From: Trypanosoma brucei gambiense DAL972
Taxonomy: Eukaryota; Euglenozoa; Kinetoplastea; Trypanosomatida; Trypanosomatidae
Length of the DNA stretch: 64,000 nucleotides
Assembly: GCF_000210295.1 (NCBI RefSeq)
Contig: NC_026744.1
Coordinates: 4,044,617 to 4,108,616, forward strand
Reading direction: 5' to 3'
The notes under the pieces: model-generated
Told to the model about the DNA's origin: nothing
Seen by the model: only the letters and a program-made list of their open reading frames with translations
Databases searched by the model: none
Shown: positions 38,545 through 48,117 of the stretch, piece by piece
Layout of the letters: each line of letters begins with the position of its first letter
Numbering within the stretch: the first letter of the stretch is position 1
Made by a program: the position numbers and the translations under genes

Positions 38545-40854
38545 TTAGGAAGTGGCATAACGCCAAACGTCCTCCAAAATACACGCGGCAGCCTGATGAA
38601 AGAGGGAAAATGACCCACAGCTTCCTTTTGACTGCTGCTGCTGCTGCTGCTGAAGTGCGACCACCTCGGCCTCCCGCCCAACTTCATCACCTTCAAGCAG
38701 CAACACTTCTTGTACCAGGGAGTCACGCGCGGTGCCTTTAATCAAATGGCGTCTAATGGTGTAGAACGCCGTCATTACGGATGCCTCATCTTCATCGCTA
38801 TCCAATGTTGAGCAAGTCGCATCGCAACAATCATCTCGCAAAACTGAAAGGGGGAAAACCGTCATCCTGGAGGTGAATACTGGTTTATCATCCTTCTGTC
38901 TCATGTTTATTTGCGGTTTCTTCCGGAACAAAGAACAGCCACCAACCTTCTTTATTTCGTACTTCACCGAAGCACGCGGTCCACCTCCAAGGGAGGTGAG
39001 TCCTTGCAATACCTTGAGACAATCCACATGCACAGAACTGGTACCACCACCATTGTGGAAGTTGTGACTTAACGACGCCGTCTTCCCACGAATGGTACCG
39101 CCATCAACCTTACCACCCACTTGTCCGCACAATGTGTTGTGCCAGGAATGTTGAAACCAGCCTACGCCATACCGTCTCGAGTTTACCACATCTCCGTCAC
39201 CGTCATCATTGCATATCAGCGAGAAGAGGCAGTGGCAGCCCGCCCCACGAATCTTATTCCGCACATGAGCCTCTGCGACAACAATATGGCTTGCTGCCAC
39301 GCACCACATTATGTCAAGCGGAAGAGTTGTGACATCTCTATGCCATACAAACCCTCCAGAGCCAGCTTTCTTATAATTAAATGGCAGGCAGACGGAACAG
39401 CCACAAGCGCAAGATGAGGGAGGAGCAGTTGCTTTAGTCGGTACCTCATCTTCACCTGCGGGTGCAGCACGGAGGTTCTCCGCTTCAGCGCGATTTATCT
39501 CCTGCAGTAATTCATGAAACCGCGAGGTTGGATGACTAACCTCCACACATAGTGCTAAATGCGATGCGAAAATATCAGTATTCCCTTGGGCGGGTCGGAC
39601 AGCCGTGTGAACAGGCGCTAAGGTTTCTGTTTCCGCGCTGCCATGACCGCTGCCTTCCAAATACCTTATTGCGCCACCAGTTCTGACAACCGTCCTTGAA
39701 GTGGCGAGACGTTTCCTCACGAACTGAATAAATCGCTCGTGATCCATTACACCACCACTCCCTTGTGTCTCCACAACAAAACCAAGCACGCAACAGAGAG
39801 CGCTTCCAACGCTTGTAAGAACAACGTTAAAAGGAACGCTACCACCGCAGCACCGGAGAGAGATCTCGCGGACGTGAATAAGTTGCAGGGGATGTGGTGA
39901 CCCGCTTTGCGTTTCGTCATATGGCCAACAACTTAGTTGTTCAACAGCCAAAGCAGCGATGAGGAAACGGTCTCTGTGGTCACTTTTGCCAAAGAATGAG
40001 GATGAGGCACAAAGAAGACCACTTGCAGAGAAAAATGCAACAAAAGGCAGTGCATCACTGTCCGGGGCCCAAAGCTGTTCGCACGACTTCACCTCAATAC
40101 TGTACGTCGCCGCAAGTGATTGAGCAATGACCGCAAACAAACACTGACATGAGCATTGTGCAAGTCCTTCCAACAACCGTAGGCTCTTACGGTCAGCGGT
40201 TGGTAACGAGGATACGGGGGACTTGTATGTGCAGGGGCCCACACGACAAAAAAGGAAACTGATAGGCACAATATCCTGTGAAACGAAAAATAGGAGGGCC
40301 TTACGCCGTGCCAATAGGCGCCGGCGAGCTACAGACTCTGCTTTGCTTTTTCCTTGTATTTTGCTATCTGTTGCCTCCCAAGCGACGACGCGCCGCTCAA
40401 GGCCATCGGTATCGGGTACATTTCCACCTGCAAGTCCGTCGTACTCCAAAACGTCCTTTCCAGCGTGAGCCATTCCATCACCGCGCGGATCCCCTTTATC
40501 AGTGGGTGACGAAGTCACAGAGAGTGCATCAAGTAGCATCTGGATCCCACTACCACTTGTGCGACAGAGGACGTCCAACACACAGTCAAGTGTGAGTTCC
40601 AGCTCCCCTTCCGTTACGGCTGTTCCACCAACTGCAATTGTCACATTGCCTAATTCACCACCCATTCTCTGCTGGTGTAGGAGAACCAGCATTTCCTCCG
40701 CATGTTCGTCACTGGTGCTACGGAAACAGTGAAAAACGCGAGATGCGAGCGGCGCCTGAAATAACTGATCTATGTCACTTAAAAAAGGGAGAGGGCCGAG
40801 TGATGGCGCGAAGAGCCGTCGGCCATCGCTCGACTGAAGGTGAATCCACGGCAT
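38545..40854 (-). CDS. Hypothetical protein, 769 aa, with polyGln near the C-terminus
   Basis: Starts at ATG 40854 (MPWIHLQSSDGRRLFAPSLG). It has alternating hydrophobic strands (VPISFLFCRVGPCTYKSP, NVVLTSVGSALCCVLGFVVE), several Cys-rich segments (SCACGCSVCLPF) and, near the end, seven or more Gln (CTG/CAG repeat at about 38632-38653). It has no signal peptide or clear membrane segment. The mix of beta strands and helices could be longin-like, as in trafficking GEFs, but this is speculative and I do not assign a family. By length and start it is certainly a gene. Confidence 0.7.
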   Translation of the reverse strand: MPWIHLQSSDGRRLFAPSLGPLPFLSDIDQLFQAPLASRVFHCFRSTSDEHAEEMLVLLHQQRMGGELGNVTIAVGGTAVTEGELELTLDCVLDVLCRTSGSGIQMLLDALSVTSSPTDKGDPRGDGMAHAGKDVLEYDGLAGGNVPDTDGLERRVVAWEATDSKIQGKSKAESVARRRLLARRKALLFFVSQDIVPISFLFCRVGPCTYKSPVSSLPTADRKSLRLLEGLAQCSCQCLFAVIAQSLAATYSIEVKSCEQLWAPDSDALPFVAFFSASGLLCASSSFFGKSDHRDRFLIAALAVEQLSCWPYDETQSGSPHPLQLIHVREISLRCCGGSVPFNVVLTSVGSALCCVLGFVVETQGSGGVMDHERFIQFVRKRLATSRTVVRTGGAIRYLEGSGHGSAETETLAPVHTAVRPAQGNTDIFASHLALCVEVSHPTSRFHELLQEINRAEAENLRAAPAGEDEVPTKATAPPSSCACGCSVCLPFNYKKAGSGGFVWHRDVTTLPLDIMWCVAASHIVVAEAHVRNKIRGAGCHCLFSLICNDDGDGDVVNSRRYGVGWFQHSWHNTLCGQVGGKVDGGTIRGKTASLSHNFHNGGGTSSVHVDCLKVLQGLTSLGGGPRASVKYEIKKVGGCSLFRKKPQINMRQKDDKPVFTSRMTVFPLSVLRDDCCDATCSTLDSDEDEASVMTAFYTIRRHLIKGTARDSLVQEVLLLEGDEVGREAEVVALQQQQQQQSKGSCGSFSLFHQAAACILEDVWRYATS

Positions 40855-42015
40855 GTTAAAAAGTTAAAGCCGTTTTTCCGAGTTGCGGAACTCACCTATA
40901 CCCTCCTACTTACAACCAAGGGGAAAAAAAAATAACAAAAATATCAATGGAAAAATGATGCGGCTCAACCATTAACACGACCCAAAAACACAAGGATGAG
41001 TAACAGAGGGAGGGTGAGTGAATATGAAAGAAAACAAACTGTAGAAGCGCCCGTAATGAAATAATTGAAAAAAAAAAGAACATAACGGAATACAACCCTC
41101 CCCAATGGGGATGGCTCTCCCCTGCCCCACCATACGCTACATAATAGTGCGATCTGTTTTAGCTCCACTGCCGGTCACCCATAAACGACCAACCTTTCCC
41201 GCTATTGAGCGGGTGACGTAATGGTTTGACTTGCACGCACGCAGACGAATGCACTTAACTTAATACACGTGCATAGCGTCATCCCCCTTCTTACATGGTC
41301 AAAACAGGGGGAAAACGCGGTCAAGAGAATAATGCGCGGAGGTGTAGAAGAACATTGCGATCAACTAGGAGTTAAAATAAGTGCAAAGAAATAAATAAAA
41401 GTAACCAAACGAACGAACCAAATTCAACTCGTGGCACGCTCGACTGCTGTAAATGCGTTCAGCGCACACCATCTTTTTTCCTCCTCCTCCTCCTCCCTTC
41501 CGAACGAACAAACAACTGTGCCATGTTTGTGACTGTCCGTCATTCAATCGCCGGTTTATCATCTCCGGTGCGGCGGTAGTCCACTGCTTTTTCGATGCCG
41601 AAACCACCGACAAACTGTTGCTACTGTGTGGCGCCGTTTAGGCAGCAAAAAAAAAAAAAAGTAGCACAAAACGCGCCGCTGCAAGCCCCCACGACACCCG
41701 TGCCGGAACTTAATTACCCTCTCCCTCTACATATAAGCCCATCATAAGTTTGCACGTAATGGAGGAGACGCACTTTCCAATGAATAAAAAAATTGTTGTC
41801 GCACAAAGAGGGAATGATTTTAAAAAAAGTCTAAGTCACCAAACAGCAGCCCCTAATGGAACGAACAACCTCGAAAGCACGATAAACAAAGAAGAGCGGA
41901 AAGAAATAGGGGCTACATCTCCCACAATCAGCCACAGTTTGCGCTGTCAACCCAAACTCATTATATACCCATATACATATACAAAAATATAAACGATAAT
42001 GAGATCCTTTTCGTT
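40855..42015. other. Spacer, no gene seen
   Basis: About 1.2 kb with A-rich runs (40920-40935, 41066-41076, 41647-41660) and a (CCT)n stretch at 41479-41497. Short frames on both strands lack coding features. Presumed long 3' UTR of the 769-residue gene's downstream neighbourhood and the UTR of the sterol reductase. Confidence 0.5.
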
Positions 42016-43392
42016 CTAATAGACGTATGGGATTAAGCGATAACGAACTATTCTATGGAATTTGTGCATATCTTCTGCACCATACTTTTCACGCATCTGC
42101 TCTTCGTCCCTCAATTGGCGGTGAATCAAAAGCAGAGCAAAATACACTGGCTGAAAGTATGGCAGTGGTTCCGTAAACCCCGTAAGTGCTGACCATGAAA
42201 GGGTCATAAGCCAATCCCCTACATAATTCGGATGGCGGCACACGCCCCAGTAGCCCGACACAATCAGCGATTTGCCGCTGGACGTATGCATAACCTTCAG
42301 CGCCGCATTCGCTGGATCTTTTGGATTTTGTCGAAAACGACTTTTTTGATTGTTTGAGCCACGAAACACAGCGTAGCCAACAAGCGCCACCGCAGCGCAA
42401 ATGCCTACGTGCATGTAGCTCAGCTGCGAGGCATGATAAGCCAGGAACTTTGCTTTCAGTGTATAAGTGAAAGGTACCCACGCCAAATCGCCGAAGCACA
42501 GCATAAACCCAAAACCATCATGCACGATGTCCATCATGGTGAGGTTTCCCTCTTCATAAAGAAGCCCGTCCAACACATAGAAAGACTCTAGCAGGGCAAC
42601 CACAATAATGCTGGGCGAGCACGTACCGACCTCCATCGCTTTTGCCACAAATGCCCAATTCAGTACGCTCCAACCAATGAGACCGGGACGCAGTTCACAC
42701 ATAAACTTCCAGTCAAGCGAACCCGTACGTGGATTGAGCTCACGGCCAACCCAGAAATCGTATAAGTAGTTCCCAGTGTTTCCTCCGGGGGAAAACGACA
42801 CCTGAGAAGAGCGGAAGGAAGCGACGTATAGCACGATGCTCATAAAAACAGAAATGATGATGGCAGCCACCATGAGTGGCATAAACATGTCAGCCAGCCA
42901 GGCTAGACGAATCACATCAGCGTAGTGCATACCACCCAAAATAGCATGTACAAGTGTGAACACATGCAACGCGTTGATATTGTACGTGAGACATGTTCCA
43001 TCAGAGAGTTTCACACCCTTCACTTGCTTTCCAACCGGAGTAATGTAAAGAAGTGCATGAAATGCCATCCACAACAACTCGACACCAAGTGCCAGTAACA
43101 ATCGCGGCACTCCCACATCCAATGCCAACAACATCATTGCGGGAAGGTCCCATACATTATGCACACTACACGAAGTTTCTGAGCACAAGACATTGAGACC
43201 AATAACTGTGAGTGGCAGAAGCACCACCATCCCAAGTGCTCCCAGAGGGCCTCCCCACTCGTAGGAGCGGTTTTTATTCGTCACTGGTGTTTTAGTTCTG
43301 GGAGTGACGGGACTCTTTTTAGTCCTCCCGGGCGTCCGAGGCGCAGGCGATGCGGAGCGAGATTTTGTACCCTTGCGGCTCCGTGGTGGCAT
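42016..43392 (-). CDS. ERG24: Delta(14)-sterol reductase (ERG24 / lamin B receptor family)
   Basis: A 458-residue multi-spanning membrane protein from ATG 43392. It reduces the C14-C15 double bond left after CYP51 demethylation in ergosterol synthesis, using NADPH, in the ER. Family marks: YEWGGPLGALGMVVLLPL at the first membrane segment, GNTGNYLYDFWVGRELNPR, EGNLTMMDIVHDGFGFMLCF, and the C-terminal signature GYWGVCRHPNYVGDW (from about residue 380) with RDEEQMREKYG and RYRLIPYVY. Length agrees with yeast ERG24 (438). The first 45 residues are a basic Ser/Pro-rich tail (KGTKSRSASPAPRTPGRTKK) that resembles the nucleoplasmic tail of lamin B receptor in composition. A delta(24/7) reductase is less likely given the GGPLGA and NYVGDW context, but these paralogues are close. 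Confidence 0.9.
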   Translation of the reverse strand: MPPRSRKGTKSRSASPAPRTPGRTKKSPVTPRTKTPVTNKNRSYEWGGPLGALGMVVLLPLTVIGLNVLCSETSCSVHNVWDLPAMMLLALDVGVPRLLLALGVELLWMAFHALLYITPVGKQVKGVKLSDGTCLTYNINALHVFTLVHAILGGMHYADVIRLAWLADMFMPLMVAAIIISVFMSIVLYVASFRSSQVSFSPGGNTGNYLYDFWVGRELNPRTGSLDWKFMCELRPGLIGWSVLNWAFVAKAMEVGTCSPSIIVVALLESFYVLDGLLYEEGNLTMMDIVHDGFGFMLCFGDLAWVPFTYTLKAKFLAYHASQLSYMHVGICAAVALVGYAVFRGSNNQKSRFRQNPKDPANAALKVMHTSSGKSLIVSGYWGVCRHPNYVGDWLMTLSWSALTGFTEPLPYFQPVYFALLLIHRQLRDEEQMREKYGAEDMHKFHRIVRYRLIPYVY

Positions 43393-43703
43393 TTGATGCT
43401 GATCCTTGCGTTACTTTTTCTGCAACGAATAACAAACAATATGGGGAGAAGTGTATTTTTTTTTCTTTTAAATGTCCAGTTTGATACTCTGTCAGTGTGA
43501 TCCTACGTAGTACAGTCGTTTTCCTTTTAAATAAACGGGCTCGGTACCTATGACTCGGTCAAAATAGTGGGGTGATTAAGCGGTACAGAATATTACAAAC
43601 CTTAGCGAGGAACAAACCCATTCGTGGGATTATACCAGCGCATCCATCACTTTTCCTTCCGTCCTTTTGGGTGGATAAAGCAGACAAGGAGATGCTCCTC
43701 TCA
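43393..43703. other. Spacer, no gene seen
   Basis: About 310 bp between the sterol reductase and the TMEM234-like gene. Nothing recognised beyond T/A runs. Confidence 0.5.
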
Positions 43704-44183
43704 CTACTCATGGGAAACATCGGTGTCCGAAACGACTAACATAAGTCCTACCACCACAAGAAGCGCTCCCGCCAACCACGTGATTGTCACCACTTCATGA
43801 AACACAAAAAAACCGAGGATGGCGCTCACCCCAAAGTTGGCTCCGGTGTTAACAACTTGACAAACGGGTGTAGATCCGCAAGACAGCGCCCTCACATACC
43901 ACCTCCACATCTGTGCAGTGCAGTAGCCATTCGCCGCCAGTGATACGGCGCGGAGCCCAAGAACCAACGCAGCAGCCAACGAATTACTCCTGGCGTCGAT
44001 ACCTACCAACGCAAAAAACATACTCACAACTCCAGAAAGAGACGTGGCACTGCCGCTGTTATCGTGCGCAAACGCAAGCTTTCCAACAACTGCCGAGAGG
44101 GCACCGAACGTACCTGCTAGCAGGGAATACAACAAATACCGGCGCCCGCCCACAGTCCCCTCTTTCCTACTCTGCTTTGACAT
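43704..44183 (-). CDS. TMEM234 / EamA-like small membrane protein
   Basis: A 159-residue protein from ATG 44183 (MSKQSRKEGTVGGRRYLLYS). Four hydrophobic segments: LLAGTFGALSAVVGKLAF, SLAAALVLGLRAVSLAANG, VNTGANFGVSAILGFFVFHE and ITWLAGALLVVVGLMLVV. The pattern Gly-rich first helix, a central NG..QMWRWYVRAL, then TxANF.(V/I)S..LG and a final WLAGxxLVxxGxxLV helix is that of the small EamA-type (drug/metabolite transporter) family that includes TMEM234. It is half of a DMT-type transporter, so it would work as a dimer if it transports. Substrate unknown. Confidence 0.75.
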   Translation of the reverse strand: MSKQSRKEGTVGGRRYLLYSLLAGTFGALSAVVGKLAFAHDNSGSATSLSGVVSMFFALVGIDARSNSLAAALVLGLRAVSLAANGYCTAQMWRWYVRALSCGSTPVCQVVNTGANFGVSAILGFFVFHEVVTITWLAGALLVVVGLMLVVSDTDVSHE

Positions 44184-44509
44184 TTCCTTTATTTCCCCCC
44201 CATTTTTTTTGTTTCCATCTCGGTTTTGTCACAACAACAACAACAAGTAGAAAAGAGGTGAAGTTATCTCTTTTTTTTTTTAAAAAAAGACTTGGTTCGC
44301 TGTTGGGTACTGCTACCACCATGCAATTTCAAAGCTTTACGAACCAGTTTTCGGCTAACGCCACCACAACAGATGCATTTAGCAGTGTCGAAGAATATAC
44401 GTGCACGCGCGCATGTGATGGGAGCCTCAATGAACAGCACGGATGTAAATGAGCCTAATGCAAGTTAACGTGCATCCATCGTAGAAACTGGGTAAAACAC
44501 AGGCGACAA

Positions 44510-44536
44510 AATAATAATAATAATAATAATAATAAT
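44510..44536. repeat. (AAT)n microsatellite
   Basis: About nine uninterrupted AAT units in the long spacer. Confidence 0.9.
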
Positions 44537-45435
44537 TCAAAAGACAGCCACCGAAGACGACTTATGGAGAGATCAGACGTAAAGACGACATGCAGCCGGC
44601 GAGTAGGGAGGAATCCAAGTTGATATTCTCCCAAACGACGGGATTTTTTCCATATTGCCTCATATATATATATTTTTGCGATGCGGATACTCGGTTGACA
44701 GTTTCCAGTTTAACAATTCACACACTCACTTACATCACACACAAGCTCCTACTCTTCTTTTTTTCTTTTTCCTTTTTTTTTTGCTTTCCCCTTCACCCGC
44801 CATACGCATAGAGACAACTTCACACAGTTGATTCAAGTGATTTCAAAGGTTTCGTCACAACATAACCACACACGCACGTAACATTTGTTGCGGTGTATGA
44901 GCGAAAGTGACAAAAAAGCATTACCACTGAGAACCCACATTAGGTGAGAGGAACTATTTGTATTAAAGAGGGAGGAAGGGACTGGCGAGTGGAAACAAAA
45001 AAAAAGAAAAAAAAAAGAAGCGCACGACCACTGAATGGAAGGTAAACACAACCCGGAGTGAATAAATGTTATCATCCCTCGCTCATGGTTTAATAGTCCA
45101 TTGAGTATTCTCATATGAGAAATTTAAAAAAATGTCCTGTTAGAAGTAAAAGAATCTCGTTCAACCACGCCCGCAGAGGCATGGGTCCATCAAAATTACG
45201 CCTGAACCTAAAGATCTACCGTCCTTTCCCATTGCCCATGTACATACTGGCTATAGAACCCGTAATACCTTCCACACGAAATCAGGAAAGGAGGGGGGAA
45301 AGAAAAAAGTAAAAAAAAAAAAAGACAGCAGCGATATGTGGAGCGGGATTTCGAGGACTTCCACCTTTTTTAAGACCCGCTCAAATTATGTATTTGTGTT
45401 TACTTTGGTTGATGAAGAGCGTACTAATCCTCCAT

Positions 45436-45543
45436 CTATTTGCCATTGGAGTCCCCAGGAGGGATAAGGCGATGGAACATTTTCAGAGTGAGTAAAACAG
45501 TCACCACAGCGCCAGTGGTTGCGGCACCGATGCGATAAAGTGT
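45436..45543 (-). other. Possible micro-gene fragment for a small membrane protein (frame broken at start)
   Basis: The minus strand is open for 35 codons, reading TLYRIGAATTGAVVTVLLTL, then KMFHRLIPPGDSNGK and a stop at 45436-45438. It encodes one clean transmembrane helix followed by a short polar tail, like many small mitochondrial membrane subunits. The frame is closed immediately upstream by TAG (45544-45546). ATGs at 45550 and 45560 lie one base out of frame, so a single-base indel would create an ORF of about 38-42 codons. It may be a pseudogene, a sequence error or coincidence. Confidence 0.3.
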
Positions 45544-45558
45544 CTAACATAATCAAGC

Positions 45559-45605
45559 ATATTTAATATATAACTCGGTCACTGCCCGAGTTATATATTA
45601 AATAT
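45559..45605. repeat. Perfect inverted repeat: 20-bp stem, 7-nt loop
   Basis: Left arm atatttaatatataactcgg (45559-45578), loop tcactgc, right arm 45586-45605, the exact reverse complement. With one bulge the stem gains two more pairs. It lies alone in the 2.3-kb spacer, directly upstream (sense) of the micro-ORF fragment. It could be an RNA structure, a source of double-stranded RNA, or the footprint of a small element. Confidence 0.95.
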
Positions 45606-46529
45606 AGCACAGAAAGTAGACGCCAACAACATATAAGATTTGTTACACAGTGTTCCTATGAGTGCAAAATAGTGAGAAAAAAAAACGGAAGGACAATAAC
45701 GCTGAAAACAACACGACAGATGTATTAACAAGTGATCCAGTTGGGCAAATGTGTCAGCCGCTTGAAAATAGTCACTTGCAAACAATTCTTGGAAACAATT
45801 AGTCGGTTCCCCTTAGGAACGCACGAAACATTGTCCCCTTCCCTCCTCCCCCCCTCCTGGAGCCGCAACCACATAATAGTAGCGGTTAGACAACACCGCA
45901 ACTACAGAGGAGAAGGCAAGAAAAAGAAAAAAAAGAAGGAAATGACCGCTGTAAACAGCAACGCTACTTTTAAGTAATGATAGCTTGGAAAGGAAATACA
46001 GTAAACAACTTTCTCTCCACTTGCGAACGGATCACTTCTCCCTAAAAGCAGCTGCTTCCGTTAAGTAAATATGTTTTAGAACATGATGATGTGTAGCATC
46101 TGACACAAGAAGATGTACTATATTTCAAAAAAAATAAAATAAAAATAAATAAAATAAGTAAAAGTAATAAGTGCTTCTTGTGCTCACAGTATGCAAACTA
46201 ACGTGATGAGAGTGATTGTACTTTCCTAAGAAACAAGAAAGAGGGGATGCCCCATGGTAATCGATCCCCCAGTACCTTTTTGTTTTCTTCACTGTATTCC
46301 TTGCGTCTGCATTTGTTGCACTGATTTCAACCTGCATCTGTTATTCTTTTTGTCGATATAAAAATATGATCCCTTCGCCTTTTCGCTAATGCGTCGCTGA
46401 CAATTACTGGTTACATTTTGTGGCCTGCTGAGCATCGTCCATTGCAATGGTCCACTATCCTCACATTCCCATTCTCTTACCTCTTTTATACATATATATA
46501 TATATTTTTCGGTTGTACTTATTTTCGCG

Positions 46530-47456
46530 TTAGAAACGATAGACATGATCTTTTGTATAACCCATATCTCCCAAGATGCCACCGACGTCAGGGGCGTTGT
46601 TAAGTACTGTTCCCGTTGGTTGGTACGCAAGACCACCGCTCATTGCCTTGAGCACATTGGGCGAAGAGCCAACCACCTTCGTCATCATTGGGTCCGGGCC
46701 ACAAACTAACACGAGGTTATTATCCGCTGGTTCAGGCATAGTTTCTTTTATCATCTGCGGCGTGATGTATCCAATATAACCATTATAGTCACTTTGCGGA
46801 TTCTCCAACATATCCACGGTGTAATGAACACTAAGGCGGTCAGCATGTTTTTTTGCCGTGCCGTCTAACATTCCTTTGAGGAGGATTTTGTTCTCGGACC
46901 TGTTGGCAAATAGAAGTGAAAGTTTGGTCTTGTCGCCAGGGGTGTCGAGCGAAGCGTTCATGAATTGTAGGAGCGGACATATTCCAGTGCCACCACCAAT
47001 CAGTCCCACCTCAGCCCATCGGTTCTTCTTGTATTGCAACTTGTATTGAACAACCCGAAAGAGAAGCGTGTCTCCAACGTTCATGGAGAACAGATGTTCC
47101 GTGAAGCGACCACGGGGTTGTTTCTTAACGAGAAGGTCAAAGTAACCCATTGTTCCATTGGGGGTTATGGGCGTGTATGACCGCATCGGCTGGTCCACAA
47201 TGTTGGCACCCTCCTTAAGACAGGCTTGTAGAGTACTGCATGGTACAAGATCAAAAGTGTCATCGACGCGAGGCAGAAGGAAGCGGAAGATGGCGACATC
47301 TTCGGCTAAGTTGATAACCTCACCCAATGCAAGCGGTTTGAACTTTGTGTCAAGCACGGCGTTTGTGCGACACTCAGCTGTATGTTGCTGCGAAGATACA
47401 CGTGCTTTAAAAGCCGCACCAAGAATGGAGGCAGCAGTAAAAGTAAGGAATTTCAT
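46530..47456 (-). CDS. NADH-cytochrome b5 reductase-like flavoprotein
   Basis: A 308-residue protein from ATG 47456. The N-terminus MKFLTFTAASILGAAFKARV is a short hydrophobic/basic leader, either a mitochondrial presequence or a membrane anchor. The FAD domain carries RSYTP (92-96), the Arg-Tyr-Thr flavin site, and GYFDLLVKKQPRGRFTEHL. The NAD domain has GGGTGICPLLQF (154-165) and VCGPDPMMTKVV. The order and length match cytochrome b5 reductase (about 300 residues), which passes electrons from NADH to cytochrome b5 for lipid and sterol desaturation. The C-terminus is longer than usual after CGPDPM (about 50 residues, ending YTKDHVYRF). Location (ER or mitochondrial outer membrane) cannot be decided from sequence. 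Confidence 0.88.
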   Translation of the reverse strand: MKFLTFTAASILGAAFKARVSSQQHTAECRTNAVLDTKFKPLALGEVINLAEDVAIFRFLLPRVDDTFDLVPCSTLQACLKEGANIVDQPMRSYTPITPNGTMGYFDLLVKKQPRGRFTEHLFSMNVGDTLLFRVVQYKLQYKKNRWAEVGLIGGGTGICPLLQFMNASLDTPGDKTKLSLLFANRSENKILLKGMLDGTAKKHADRLSVHYTVDMLENPQSDYNGYIGYITPQMIKETMPEPADNNLVLVCGPDPMMTKVVGSSPNVLKAMSGGLAYQPTGTVLNNAPDVGGILGDMGYTKDHVYRF

Positions 47457-48117
47457 AATCAGAGTACAGTAGTTTAAAATAATATCAATAACTATTACCT
47501 ATGTTCCTTCGTTTACACTAACCTCACCACAATTTACGAAAACAAGACAGGAGGAAAAAGAAAAACAATGTCAAATGCAGCTTTTCGGATTGGTGTGCAG
47601 CATCAAGAAAATTTAGCAGCTGCTAGTAGCATCATGAAACTCTAGGTTTAGCGGATAGAAGGGGCTGTGTAAAGAAAGATATCCCACGCCCACGGAGCGC
47701 TGCCGAAAAGCCAATATCTGGCAATACCAACTTAACAACGCGTTCTCCACGACGTTCCCCTCTTCCCCCCCACTCCTTCCCGTTGCTCCCATTAAATGAT
47801 GATCGGTTCACCCTTGTGATGCTCCTCCTCTCCCCTTCCCGCTTGACGGACCTGCAAAGGTAGAATACAACACGCACATATGAAAATAAATTCCCGTCTC
47901 CTGATACCACAAGCACTGATCGCGTTTCGAAGGAGGAACTAAGTGTCCCACTACCGGAGACACTTAAAACGGAACCAGAAGACGACCTTTAGTTTTCCTG
48001 CCGAACGGGGATGGTGCTGAAAAAAAAAAACAGGAGTAAGAGTGGGCGCAGAAGAAAGGAATGTGCAAATGCATACTTACCTGCGCCCCTTACTTTTCAC
48101 CTATTTTGCCAATCGAA
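47457..48117. other. Spacer, no gene seen
   Basis: About 660 bp. The minus frame at 47632-47916 is short and featureless. Presumed UTRs of the nucleoporin and reductase genes. Confidence 0.5.

Larger units (their letters stand above)
44184..46529. other. Long spacer (2.3 kb) with microsatellite, hairpin and a possible micro-ORF
   Basis: The largest gap between genes here. It contains (AAT)9 at about 44510-44536, several T- and A-runs, the hairpin at 45559-45605 and the short membrane-protein-like frame at 45436-45543. All longer frames look accidental. Small RNA genes cannot be excluded by eye. Confidence 0.6.
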
